From: an uncultured Lachnospiraceae bacterium
GTDB taxonomy: Bacteria; Bacillota; Clostridia; Lachnospirales; Lachnospiraceae
Reading direction: 5' to 3'
Length of the DNA stretch: 64,000 bases
Assembly: GCA_910584945.1 (NCBI GenBank)
Contig: CAJUDY010000009.1
Coordinates: 21,513-85,512, forward strand
The translations under genes were made by a program, and so were the position numbers. Position 1 is the first letter of the stretch. Each line of letters opens with the position of its first letter. Under the pieces are notes generated by a model that worked only from the letters and a program-made list of their open reading frames with translations, ran no database searches and had not been told where the DNA came from. Below are positions 35,249-44,106 of this stretch, piece by piece.

Positions 35249-36532
35249 TCAGGTAGCCAGAAGTCCGGCTGCCCGAAGATTGGCCAGAAGGGTATTAAAT
35301 TGTGTCAAAAGTGTCAACTGGGTCGCATCCGCTACCGCCGCGGCGGGCGTGACGGTTCCGGCAGGACCCGTGGCTCCGGTGGGGCCCGTCGGACCAGCGA
35401 CTCCGGCAGGACCCGTGGCTCCGGTGGGACCCGTCGGACCAGCGACTCCGGCAGGACCCGTGACTCCCGCAGGACCCGCAGCTCCCGCAGGACCCGCAGG
35501 CCCGGTCGCTCCGGTGGGACCGACTGCTCCGGCGATCCCGGCAGGGCCTGTGGGGCCGACGGCTCCGGCAGGACCGGCAGCTCCGGCAGGACCCGTGGCT
35601 CCGGTGGAGCCCATGGGACCCGTCACTCCAGGGGGTCCTGCAGGTCCCGTGGGGCCGGCAGGTCCGGTGGCTCCGGTAGCTCCGACCGCTCCGGCGGGAC
35701 CCGTAGCTCCGGTTACCCCGGCAGAACCCGTGGGACCGGTAGGGCCAATCGGACCCTGGACTCCCTGCAGGCCCTGAGGACCCTGGGGACCCGTGGGACC
35801 GATCTCACCTGCGGTTCCCGTAGGACCGGCAGGACCGGTGACTCCGGCGGGACCCTGGATTCCCTGCAGACCCTGAGGACCGGTCGGTCCCATGGGACCC
35901 GTGGGGCCCATCTCGCCTGCCGCTCCCGTGGGACCGGACGGGCCGATGGCTCCGGCGGGACCCTGGATTCCCTGCAGGCCCTGAGCGCCGGTGGGACCCA
36001 TAGGGCCGGTCGGGCCCGTCTCGCCTGCTGCTCCCTGAGGACCGGCAGGACCCGTAGGACCAGTCATACCGACTCCAGCAGGACCCGTGGGACCCTGCGG
36101 GCCCTGAATTCCCTGCAGACCCTGAGGACCGGCGGGACCCGTGGGACCCATCGCACCCGGGTTACCCTGGACTCCCTGCAGACCCTGGGGACCGGTGGGG
36201 CCCATAGAACCCTGCGGACCCGTTGGTCCCGGAACACCCGGAATTCCCCCTGGACCGGTGGGGCCGGTGGGACCGATCACGCCCGCCGGTCCCGGAACAC
36301 CCTGGGGCCCCTGCGGACCTTCCGGCCCCTGGGGACCTGCCAGCCCTCCCGGACCCATGGGGCCCTGAGGGCCGGTCGGTCCCGGACATCCTCTCGGACC
36401 CTGAGGACCTGCCGGTCCCGGACACCCTCTCGGGCCCTGGGGACCGGTTGGTCCCGGACAACATCTTCCATTCTGCTGTCCCTGACAATGACAGGAATTA
36501 TTCTCATAATTCCTTCCAAAAAAATCCATCAT
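35249..36532 (-). CDS. Collagen-like Gly-X-Y repeat protein
   Basis: The 427-residue protein has a short cysteine-rich head (CHCQGQQNGRCCPG). An almost unbroken run of about 120 Gly-X-Y triplets rich in GPT, GPA and GPQ follows, then a C-terminal tail of about 35 residues (VADATQLTLLTQFNTLL...) that could nucleate trimers. AAGGAG lies 7 nt before the first of two ATGs. There is no clear signal peptide, which recalls BclA-type exosporium filaments. The repeat gives long open frames on other strands, which are artefacts. The G+C-rich triplet repeat is prone to length change. Its neighbour, a surface vWA protein with its own exosortase, may be unrelated. Confidence 0.88.
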   Translation of the reverse strand: MMDFFGRNYENNSCHCQGQQNGRCCPGPTGPQGPRGCPGPAGPQGPRGCPGPTGPQGPMGPGGLAGPQGPEGPQGPQGVPGPAGVIGPTGPTGPGGIPGVPGPTGPQGSMGPTGPQGLQGVQGNPGAMGPTGPAGPQGLQGIQGPQGPTGPAGVGMTGPTGPAGPQGAAGETGPTGPMGPTGAQGLQGIQGPAGAIGPSGPTGAAGEMGPTGPMGPTGPQGLQGIQGPAGVTGPAGPTGTAGEIGPTGPQGPQGLQGVQGPIGPTGPTGSAGVTGATGPAGAVGATGATGPAGPTGPAGPPGVTGPMGSTGATGPAGAAGPAGAVGPTGPAGIAGAVGPTGATGPAGPAGAAGPAGVTGPAGVAGPTGPTGATGPAGVAGPTGPTGATGPAGTVTPAAAVADATQLTLLTQFNTLLANLRAAGLLAT

Positions 36533-36594
36533 CCTTCGTCTCCTTATAAGTCTGTCTTCACTACATAGATTATGCAGATCGTCCCAGAGCGTTC

Positions 36595-37665
36595 TTATTC
36601 CATATTGTGAAAATATTCTTCATTTTTCAAGTATTCTCTGCCGTAAGGTTTGTAGTTTCCTGCCATTTTATGGCACACATACGCTTTTTCCATTTCCCCC
36701 ATCTGACTGTAGCAGACCGAAAGCTGGACACAGGGAATATATCCGTAGCACTCCTCCTGCACAAAACCGCCCCCCTGGTCTCTCCTGCGGGCGCGAAGAG
36801 CCGCCTCATACCAGAATGCCGCCTGCTCAAAGTCTCTGCGGTCCGCATAGTGCTTTCCCAGGTCGCAGCACAGTTCACCGCCCGGCGCACGGTACATAAG
36901 CCCCCGGTACAGATACTGAAGTGCCTTTTCTTCTTTTCCAAGCGCATAGAGACAGTAGGAAGCAAACCTGCAGGCCTCCACCTGATTTTCCAAAAATCCA
37001 TCTTTTCTGTCCAAAAAAAACAGGAAGCATCCCACTGCTTCCTCGTACCTTCCATGATAATACAGTTCCCTCCCATAGTAGAACAGATCCCGCGCCGAAA
37101 GGACCTCCCCTTCCGTCCGCATCCGTTCATAGATCTTTAAATTCCGGTCTCCATAGATCTTCTTCCGGCTGCGATGCTCCACCCGGATGTCCAGATACTC
37201 CACGTTTCCATGCACTTCCATAGCCTCATGTACCCGTCCCTTCCACCGGAATCCCCGGTCGCGCCGCACCAGCCGCTCCCGATAGTAGCAGAAGGTCTCC
37301 CTCCCCTCTTCATCCATTCCCGCCGCGTATTTCATCATCACCGCGTCCGCACTGCCGTCCGCCTGCTCCTTCCAGGCAATCAGGCGGTCCCGCTCCCCCT
37401 TTGTCATCACATCGTCTGCGTCCAGCCACATGCAGTAATCCATCCCGGCCCGGGAAAAGGATGCGTTCCTCGCCGCCGCAAAATCATCGATCCACGGAAA
37501 GTCATACACCTTCTCCGTGTAGAGCGACGCGATTTCCTTCGTCCGGTCCAGAGAACCGGTATCCACGATCACCATCTCGTCCACCGCCTCCCTCACCGAA
37601 TCAAGACACCGGGCCAGCACCGCCTCTTCGTCGCGCACAATCATACATAAACTGATCGTAACCAT
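36595..37665 (-). CDS. Family 2 glycosyltransferase with TPR-like C-terminus
   Basis: The 356-residue protein begins with a GT-A domain (ISLCMIVRDEEAVLARCLDS, VIVDTGSLDRTKEIA). The metal-binding DxD is in MWLDADDV. The C-terminal half (about 210-350) has TPR-like helices (FYYGRELYYHGRYEEAVGCF, AAFWYEAALRARR). Similar proteins of Bacilli and Clostridia include SunS/ThuS-type peptide glycosyltransferases and many of unknown acceptor. AAGGAAAAA lies upstream of the ATG. It is in the same orientation as the collagen-like gene 62 bp downstream, so glycosylation of that protein is a reasonable guess but unproven. Confidence 0.85.
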   Translation of the reverse strand: MVTISLCMIVRDEEAVLARCLDSVREAVDEMVIVDTGSLDRTKEIASLYTEKVYDFPWIDDFAAARNASFSRAGMDYCMWLDADDVMTKGERDRLIAWKEQADGSADAVMMKYAAGMDEEGRETFCYYRERLVRRDRGFRWKGRVHEAMEVHGNVEYLDIRVEHRSRKKIYGDRNLKIYERMRTEGEVLSARDLFYYGRELYYHGRYEEAVGCFLFFLDRKDGFLENQVEACRFASYCLYALGKEEKALQYLYRGLMYRAPGGELCCDLGKHYADRRDFEQAAFWYEAALRARRRDQGGGFVQEECYGYIPCVQLSVCYSQMGEMEKAYVCHKMAGNYKPYGREYLKNEEYFHNME

Positions 37666-37729
37666 CTCTTTTTTCCTTGTGTGTTGAGGTTTCTTTTATA
37701 TGTATGCCGCAGAGGGATGGAAAATGCTT

Positions 37730-38791
37730 TTACAATAAACGCAAAAGCCCCCGCACCTTCTGCATCTCATCGGGTATCCGAATCTTCCTTGGGCACTCTT
37801 CGAGGCAGGACATCCGGGTGCAGCTTTTGCAGTGAGCGGCGCTTTCCTCGATTCCCATCTGAAGCTTCCGAAGAGCCCAGTAGTCTTTTCCCATGAAATA
37901 ATACTGATACTGCCGGAAGACCGTGTGGATCTCGGTTCCATAGGGACAATGGCATCTCTGGCAGCGGTCGCAGGGAATCGGCGTGTACGTTTTCTCCAGC
38001 ACTGACAGGACTTCTTCAAAAGACAGCGGCGCTTCCCCGGCTTCCGCACCTCGTTCCATGGCGATCCTTACCTGTTCTTCGGTGCCGACACCGACCAGGG
38101 CGCAGGACACCGGATAGGACAGCACCCCGCCAATCAGCGTCTCTGCCGAAAAATAGGCCGGAAGGAGCCCCGCCGCGTAGACCTTGTTGACCAGGAATCC
38201 CTTCTCCCGGAAGGTGTCTTCCTTCCCGATCCGTTCCAGCATCCCCCGTTCTAAAAGATTGCCGCTTCCCTGCAGGACGTCCACCCGGCAGTCCCTCGCC
38301 CCCCGAAGCAGCGTATCATAATAGTGGGACGCAATCCCCGCAAAGCGAATCCGTCCCTCCTCCTTAAGCTCCGACAAAGCGTCCAGAGCGCCGCCCGCCC
38401 GAAACACTTCCTCCTCGTGCTCCCCATCCACTTGATGGACAAAATAAAGATCCGCGTACGTCCCAAGATTCTCACAGGACGTCTCCACCGCCCGGTAGAT
38501 CTCGTTGCCGTCAAAAAACCGCGCCTTGTCCGAGAGAATCAGCCGCTCTCGTCCCACCCGGGCGGCAAACTTTCCAAGCTTTAGCTCTGCGTCCCCGTAC
38601 TCCGGCACAATCGCCGTATCAAAAAGATTGCACCCGAGCCGAAACGCCGCCTCCATCACCCAAAGCGCCTCTTCCTCCTCCAGATTATAATAATCCGGAA
38701 GCACCGGCACACTCCCTTTGAGCACCGGAATCGTCCCAAACCCCACTTCTGACACCCAAACTCCCGTCTTTCCTAACCTTCGATAACGCAC
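37730..38791 (-). CDS. Aldo/keto reductase with C-terminal 4Fe-4S-type cysteine motifs
   Basis: The 353-residue protein has an AKR barrel (MRYRRLGKTGVWVSEVGFGT, NLFDTAIVPEYGDAE). The C-terminal segment has CDRCQRCHCPYG and CKSCTRMSCLEECP, which can bind Fe-S clusters. AKR-ferredoxin hybrids of this size are common in anaerobes, but their substrates are unknown. In the usual catalytic tetrad position the Tyr is in VPEYGDAE and the Lys in LSDKARF. The start codon is GTG, set by GAGGAG 7 nt upstream. The gene lies 12 bp after the giant leucine-rich repeat gene in the same direction. Confidence 0.82.
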   Translation of the reverse strand: MRYRRLGKTGVWVSEVGFGTIPVLKGSVPVLPDYYNLEEEEALWVMEAAFRLGCNLFDTAIVPEYGDAELKLGKFAARVGRERLILSDKARFFDGNEIYRAVETSCENLGTYADLYFVHQVDGEHEEEVFRAGGALDALSELKEEGRIRFAGIASHYYDTLLRGARDCRVDVLQGSGNLLERGMLERIGKEDTFREKGFLVNKVYAAGLLPAYFSAETLIGGVLSYPVSCALVGVGTEEQVRIAMERGAEAGEAPLSFEEVLSVLEKTYTPIPCDRCQRCHCPYGTEIHTVFRQYQYYFMGKDYWALRKLQMGIEESAAHCKSCTRMSCLEECPRKIRIPDEMQKVRGLLRLL

Positions 38792-38803
38792 AACTTTCTC
38801 CTC

Positions 38804-41800
38804 TCAGACTCTCCCGCACCCCACAAACGCCCGCTCCTCCACCACAACCCCCTCCGGCACTTCCACCCTGCTAAGTCCCTTACAGAACCCAAAGGCCTCC
38901 TTCCCGATCCGCTTCACTGTAGAAGGAATCCGAATCTCCGCAAGACTGTGGCACCGATAAAATGCCCGCTCCGGGATCTCCCGAAGCCCTTCCGGAAGCA
39001 CGATCTCCCGAAGAGCCGTACAGTGCTCAAAGGCCCTGATTCCCAGCTCCTGAAACGCTTCCGAAAGCTCTATCCGCCGAAGACTGCCGCAGCCCGAGAA
39101 CGCCATGGCCTCAATCCGCTCCACCGAAAAGGTGCCGGACACCTCCCGAAGCCATTTGCACCCGGCGAAAGCCCTTTTCCCGATCACCCGCAGCGACTCC
39201 GGAAAGATCACCTCCGTCAGAAGGTTGCCGTCCTCAAAAGCGCCCTCGCCGATGGCCGTGATCCCGTCCGCCAGAAGCAGTCTGGAAAGATTGCCCGTGC
39301 ACTCGACAAGCGTCCCGTCCGATTCGGTCTTGAAGCAGTTCAGACGGTCCGTCACCGCCTGCCTGGCCAGAGGCGGCAGTTCCCGCTCCCGATCCTTTAA
39401 GCCGGTAAACGTCACCTTTGTCCCGTCCGGAAGCGTCATCTCTTTTAAGAAAATACAGTTCCGGAACGCATACTCCGCCACCCGCACCCGGTCAGACAGA
39501 AAACAAATCTTCTCAATCCCCAGCCCTCCGGCAAAGGCCCAGCCGCAGATGAATCGGATCCCCTCCGGGACCACCACCTCGCCCTGACATCCGGAGCCGT
39601 CCAGCAGCATCTGACGGACCGTCACCAGAGGAGACTGTTTTCTCTGCTCTTCCATCCAGGCCGTCCCATGGAAGGCTCTGGCTCCGATCTCCTCCACGCT
39701 TTCCGGAATCTCCACCTCCTGAAGCATCAGAACGTCCCGGAACACTTCCGCCTCAATCCGCCGGATGTCATAAGGGATCTTCACCTTTCTCCCCGCTCCC
39801 CGATAGCTTTTTAGAATTTTTTCTTCTTTCACCTGAAAGCAGGACAACGCGCTGAAGAACAGCTGCCGAACCATCTCTGGAAACCGCTCTGACAGAAGAT
39901 CTCCGTAACCGGTGAATTCCCATCCTGTCCCCTGTATCCACACCCTTTGAAGGGCGGTACAGCCGGAAAAGGCATATTCCAAAAGCCGGATATGCTCCCC
40001 GATCAGGCAGATCTCACAGAGGTTCCCACAATCCTCAAAAGCGTGGGCTTCCACACAGGCCCCTTCTCTTAACTCCACCCGGGTTAGATGATCGCAGTCC
40101 TCATAGGCATATCTTCCAATCCGGCGAAGCTTCCCGTGATCAAAGCATTCCAGCTTTCGACAGCCGCAGAAGCTTCGTTCCCCCGCAGTCTCCGCCAGTC
40201 CGCAAATACAGCGCAGAAGCAGACCGCAGCCTTCCAGAAGATGGGGCGCCAGATCTTTCACATTCGGAAATTCCGCCTCCTCAAGAGAGGTGCAGAAGGC
40301 AAAAGCCCCCTCTCCCACCTCTCCTGCTCCGGTCCTGATCCTTTTCAGAGCGCAGCATTTTTCAAAAGCCCGATCCTCGATCCGGAAAAGCCCCTCCGGC
40401 AGTTCCGCCTCCAGAAGGCCGCTGCAGCCAAAGAACGCTCCCTCTCCGATCCGTGTCAGGCTCTCCGGAAAGATCACTTTCTGCACCCGCCGGTTTCCGG
40501 CGAACGCATAAGGCCCGATCCCCGTGATCCCTTCCGGCAGTTTCACCGTTCCTTCGCAGCTTCCGCCGGACACCGCCACCCGGCCTATGATCAGCGGCCC
40601 ATGATCCGAGACACTCCAATAACCGGTATCCTCCAGCGCCCGCTCTCCCATCCACAGCTCCATGGATACCGGATATTTTTCTAAAGAAATGCAGCCCGCA
40701 AAGGCCTCCTTTCCCATCTCTTTCACTTCCGAAAGCTCCATACGGCGCAGCTTCTGACAGCGGTAGAAGGCCCGTTCTCCCACACTCTGCCAAATATCCT
40801 GCGCTCCTTTGTCCACCGCCTGGAGTCGGACACATCCGCTGAACACCTCCGGCTCCACATGAGAAAGCCCCGAAGGCCAGCTCACCTGTCGAAGATTGGT
40901 GCAGCCCTTAAAAGCCGCTTTTCCAATCCACCGAACCTGCTTTGGCAAACCGATTTCCTCCGCCTTTTGATTGCCGTAGAAAGCGCCCCCCGCCACGATC
41001 CGGTACCCGGAGGAAAGAGTGATCTCTCCTTCCAGCTCCCGCCCGTCCCAGAAGATCTCGCCCGTTTCCTCTCCCTCCCGAAACTTACGAAGCCACTCGG
41101 AGAGAAACGGCGTCTCCTCCCACGCATTCCTCCCAGCGGACCGAAGGGTCTTTGGCAAAGATACCCTGGTAAGCGCCGTGCAGCCCCAGGCCAGCCGGTC
41201 CGGCACATGCTCCACTCCCTCTTTCAGCACCAGGGTTCTCAGCTTTTTACAGTCGCCGAACACCTCCTGGCCAAAACGACTGCCATCAGAACCGATCGCC
41301 GCCCTTTTCACACCGCTCTGTGCAAAGGCCAGATCCTCCACCTGGACGGTTTTTTCCGGAATGCTGATCTCTTTTAACCCGCCGCAGCCAAAAAAGGCCA
41401 TGGACCCGACGGTCTCAACACTTTCCGGAAGCGACAGTTCCCGAAGAGCCGAACACTTATAAAAAGCCTGCTCCCCGATCTCCCGAAGCGGTCCTTCAAA
41501 GGTCACTTCCCTCAGTACTTTACAGTGCTTGAAGGTCTCCGGCTCCACTTTTGCCACCTGCCCCGGCAGACGCACGCGGATCAATTTGACACAATTCATG
41601 AAAGCACCAACGCCAATCCGCAGCATTTTTTCCGGTAATACAACCGTCTGCAAAAGCAGACAGTCCCGAAAGGCATACGCGCCAATCTCCCGAAGGCTCT
41701 CGGGCAGAATGACCCGGTCAATTGCTTCGTTGCCCGCGAAGGCCTCCTCCGCAATCCGCTCAATTCCCTCCGGAACCACCACCCGGGACTCCGACCCCAG

Positions 41801-42787
41801 ATATTGAAACAGCAGCTTCCCGCTGATCCGGAAGTTGCCAAGCACCTGTTTTTGAATCTGCCGCACCAGCTTCGGGATGCGCTCATCCGACTGCTTTTGA
41901 ATTCCTGTAAATTCATACTCCGGCCCGTCTCCAATCCGGACGAACTTTAAGGAAGAGCAGTTTTTGAACGCATCCTCTTGAATCTGTACGTCCTGACTCT
42001 GAAAGCTCACCCTTTCCAGACTGATACAGTTACGAAAAGCCCGGCTTTCAATCTCTTTTAGAGACGCCGGAAACCGGACTGACAAAATTCCCCGGCGGTC
42101 GAAAAAGCAGCTCTTCCCAAGACGCTCGATGCCCTCTGGGATCTCCACATGCTTCAGATTCGTCAGGAACCGGACCAGACACCGGCCGTCTAATTCCATC
42201 ATGCGAAGGACGTCCACCGCGATGGCGTGAACCAGAGGCGGCGTCTCCTTTTCCCCCGTCACCACTTCCACCGCATTGGCGATCCGGTAACGTTCCCCGC
42301 CCGCATACGCAATCTCCCTGATCTTCCCGCATCCGGTAAACACGTCGCAGATGCAGGACTCCTGAAGCTCTCCGGAGATCTCCAGCTTCTCCAGCAGTAC
42401 ATCATTGATAAACACTTGCTTTCCAAGCCTTTTTACTCCCGGAATCCGCGCTTCCCTCAGACTGTCACAGTAGAGGAACACACAGTCTCCCAGTTCCTCC
42501 ACCGTATCCGGCAGTAGGATTTTCCTAAGCCCATGGCAACGGTGGAAGGCGTAATCTCCCATGTAGTACACTCCTTTGGGAATCTCAATCTTCTCCAGCT
42601 TCCTGCAGCCTTTAAATGCCTCCGGCATGATCCTTAGAAGCCCACGGGGCAGCATTGCCCGCTTCAAAGATACGCACGCCTTGAAGGCTCCCTCCCCGAT
42701 GGTATGGACGCCCTCCGGCACGACGACCACTTCCTCCCTGCCGGTATAAGCTCTAAGAATCCCGTCTTCGATCTCAAATCTTTCCAT
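38804..42787 (-). CDS. Giant BspA-type leucine-rich repeat protein
   Basis: The 1327-residue protein consists almost wholly of LRR_5/BspA repeats of about 23 residues (typically LPEGLxxIGExAFxxCxxLxxI), arranged in four or five blocks. Linkers such as VRQIQKQVLGNFRISGKLLFQYLG look like repeated spacer units. No signal peptide, wall anchor or membrane helix is visible, although BspA relatives are usually secreted, so it may be intracellular or exported by another route. AAGGAG precedes the ATG. It is followed after 12 bp by the reductase gene. Ligand and role are unknown; LRR solenoids of this kind bind proteins. Confidence 0.85.
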   Translation of the reverse strand: MERFEIEDGILRAYTGREEVVVVPEGVHTIGEGAFKACVSLKRAMLPRGLLRIMPEAFKGCRKLEKIEIPKGVYYMGDYAFHRCHGLRKILLPDTVEELGDCVFLYCDSLREARIPGVKRLGKQVFINDVLLEKLEISGELQESCICDVFTGCGKIREIAYAGGERYRIANAVEVVTGEKETPPLVHAIAVDVLRMMELDGRCLVRFLTNLKHVEIPEGIERLGKSCFFDRRGILSVRFPASLKEIESRAFRNCISLERVSFQSQDVQIQEDAFKNCSSLKFVRIGDGPEYEFTGIQKQSDERIPKLVRQIQKQVLGNFRISGKLLFQYLGSESRVVVPEGIERIAEEAFAGNEAIDRVILPESLREIGAYAFRDCLLLQTVVLPEKMLRIGVGAFMNCVKLIRVRLPGQVAKVEPETFKHCKVLREVTFEGPLREIGEQAFYKCSALRELSLPESVETVGSMAFFGCGGLKEISIPEKTVQVEDLAFAQSGVKRAAIGSDGSRFGQEVFGDCKKLRTLVLKEGVEHVPDRLAWGCTALTRVSLPKTLRSAGRNAWEETPFLSEWLRKFREGEETGEIFWDGRELEGEITLSSGYRIVAGGAFYGNQKAEEIGLPKQVRWIGKAAFKGCTNLRQVSWPSGLSHVEPEVFSGCVRLQAVDKGAQDIWQSVGERAFYRCQKLRRMELSEVKEMGKEAFAGCISLEKYPVSMELWMGERALEDTGYWSVSDHGPLIIGRVAVSGGSCEGTVKLPEGITGIGPYAFAGNRRVQKVIFPESLTRIGEGAFFGCSGLLEAELPEGLFRIEDRAFEKCCALKRIRTGAGEVGEGAFAFCTSLEEAEFPNVKDLAPHLLEGCGLLLRCICGLAETAGERSFCGCRKLECFDHGKLRRIGRYAYEDCDHLTRVELREGACVEAHAFEDCGNLCEICLIGEHIRLLEYAFSGCTALQRVWIQGTGWEFTGYGDLLSERFPEMVRQLFFSALSCFQVKEEKILKSYRGAGRKVKIPYDIRRIEAEVFRDVLMLQEVEIPESVEEIGARAFHGTAWMEEQRKQSPLVTVRQMLLDGSGCQGEVVVPEGIRFICGWAFAGGLGIEKICFLSDRVRVAEYAFRNCIFLKEMTLPDGTKVTFTGLKDRERELPPLARQAVTDRLNCFKTESDGTLVECTGNLSRLLLADGITAIGEGAFEDGNLLTEVIFPESLRVIGKRAFAGCKWLREVSGTFSVERIEAMAFSGCGSLRRIELSEAFQELGIRAFEHCTALREIVLPEGLREIPERAFYRCHSLAEIRIPSTVKRIGKEAFGFCKGLSRVEVPEGVVVEERAFVGCGRV

Positions 42788-42851
42788 CCTGCTGCTCCTT
42801 ATTTAAGTTCCGCATCCGCCCTCTCTCCGCCCCGGCATCTGGAAGCATTTT

Positions 42852-42908
42852 CCTTCACTTCATTCCGTAAAATTCTTCCGGGCTCCGCTCGGGTAGATGC
42901 TGTTCTTT
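42852..42908 (-). repeat. 57-bp dispersed repeat family 2, copy A
   Basis: On the minus strand it begins just at the stop codon of the dihydrouridine synthase gene. It reads AACAGCATCTACCCGAGCGG and ends TTTTACGGAATGAAGTGAAGG. It matches copies at 44032 and 59543 at most positions, in the same orientation and in the same place relative to an upstream stop codon. Confidence 0.75.
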
Positions 42909-43867
42909 TAGAAAATTTGACACTGCTCCGAAAAAATCAGCGCCAACACTTCTTTTAATTCTCCGATACTTCCGCTCCGGTACAGCCGCTCTTTATAACG
43001 CTTTGTGCCCCTCCGCTTCTTCATCATGTAGGCGGCAAGCTTCCGCATATAGGCCAGCGTGAATGTCTCGTCATAATGACGGCTGGTCAGCTCCAGCTGC
43101 TCTGTCACGATCTGATACGCCGTTTTCCCGCAGGGTTTTCCGGTCAGTTCGCTGAAGATAAACGGATGCTCCAATCCGTAGCGGGCCGGCATCACCCCGT
43201 CCGCCCCGGTCCGCTCCATCATCCGCTCGGCGTCCGCCGCGGAAAAAATCCCTCCGTTGGCAATTACCGGTATGCGGACTGCCGCCTTGGCATTCGCGAT
43301 CTCCCGGTAATAGGGCTCTCCATCATACATCATACTTCGGCTTCTGCCGTGAATCGTGATCAGATCCGCGCCGGAGGCCTCACACATTCTTGCAAATTCC
43401 GCCGTGAACATCTCCTCCTCCCGGACACCGGTCCGGCACTTAACCGTCACGATCTTTCCGCTTTTCTTACACCCCCGGATGATGGCCGACGCTCTGTCCT
43501 GGTCCAGCATCAAAGCACTCCCTTCTCCGCTTTTGAACACATTGGGAACCGGACACCCCATGTTGATGTCGACGATGTCAAAATCCCGCAGAAGCTCGCT
43601 TCCCGCCATCTGCTCCATGACCGCCGGATTGCCTCCCAGAAGCTGAACGGCCCGGATTTTTTCCTGCCTGGTAGTAAATAAAAGACGCTTCGTCGCCAGA
43701 TCTTTGTATTTCAGCGCATTAGCGCTGACCATCTCTGTAAAGCAAAGCCCCGCCCCCAACTCATAGGCCAGCATCCGGAAAGGATAACAGGTATAGCCGG
43801 CCAGCGGCGCCATCAGTACATTGGAAGGCAATAGCAGATGCCCCAGGCGGATTTTGCGTATCTCCAA
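42908..43867 (-). CDS. dusB: tRNA-dihydrouridine synthase
   Basis: This 319-residue flavoenzyme reduces uridines in the tRNA D-loop using FMN and NADPH. Motifs are VLMAPLAGYT at the FMN site, the catalytic Cys in INMGCPVPNVFKSGEGSAL, and VKCRTG and ITIHGRSRSMMYDG in the barrel, then a helical tRNA-binding C-terminus. I start at TTG (MEIRKIRLGHLLLP) because AAAGGAGG lies 8 nt upstream. The ATG seven codons earlier overlaps that SD and cannot use it. A terminator and a family 2 repeat separate it from mnmA, so the two tRNA-modification genes are probably separate units. Confidence 0.9.
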   Translation of the reverse strand: MEIRKIRLGHLLLPSNVLMAPLAGYTCYPFRMLAYELGAGLCFTEMVSANALKYKDLATKRLLFTTRQEKIRAVQLLGGNPAVMEQMAGSELLRDFDIVDINMGCPVPNVFKSGEGSALMLDQDRASAIIRGCKKSGKIVTVKCRTGVREEEMFTAEFARMCEASGADLITIHGRSRSMMYDGEPYYREIANAKAAVRIPVIANGGIFSAADAERMMERTGADGVMPARYGLEHPFIFSELTGKPCGKTAYQIVTEQLELTSRHYDETFTLAYMRKLAAYMMKKRRGTKRYKERLYRSGSIGELKEVLALIFSEQCQIF

Positions 43868-43956
43868 GGCCCATTCCTCCTTTCCCATTCCAAACGGACA
43901 TGTCTGCCGACACAGACCTCACCAAACATCTATGCCCATTTGGCTTACTTTCACCA

Positions 43957-43981
43957 TAAAAAGCAGCGGACCATCCGCTGC
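43957..43981 (-). terminator. Terminator after mnmA
   Basis: On the minus strand GCAGCGGA-TGG-TCCGCTGC is followed by TTTTTATGG. This is a perfect 8-bp stem with a T-run, 126 bp past the mnmA stop and beyond family 2 repeat copy B. It should end the Rrf2-NifS-NifU-MnmA transcript. Confidence 0.75.
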
Positions 43982-44031
43982 CGCACATATTAGCTACATG
44001 TCCACAAAAGCAGATGATCCGCAAAAATTTT

Positions 44032-44099
44032 CCCTCACTTCGTTCCGTAAAATCCTTCCGGGACTCCACTCGGGCAGATGCTGTTTTTTACTACTTTTG
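44032..44099 (-). repeat. 57-bp dispersed repeat family 2, copy B
   Basis: It starts 8 bp after the mnmA stop codon. Read on the minus strand it contains AACAGCATCTGCCCGAGTGG, CCCGGAAGGATTTTACGG and AACGAAGTGAGGG. It matches copies A and C almost base for base except in the central six or so positions. Confidence 0.75.
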
Positions 44100-44106
44100 G
44101 CGCTGC

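Noticed and set aside
35180..36568. Long plus-strand frames over the collagen-like gene
   Set aside because: They are produced by the G+C-rich Gly-X-Y repeat read on the other strand; no SD or sensible domain accompanies them.
43761..44069. 102-codon minus-strand frame between mnmA and the dihydrouridine synthase
   Set aside because: It spans a terminator hairpin and a dispersed repeat and overlaps the next gene in another frame; no similarity is recognisable.
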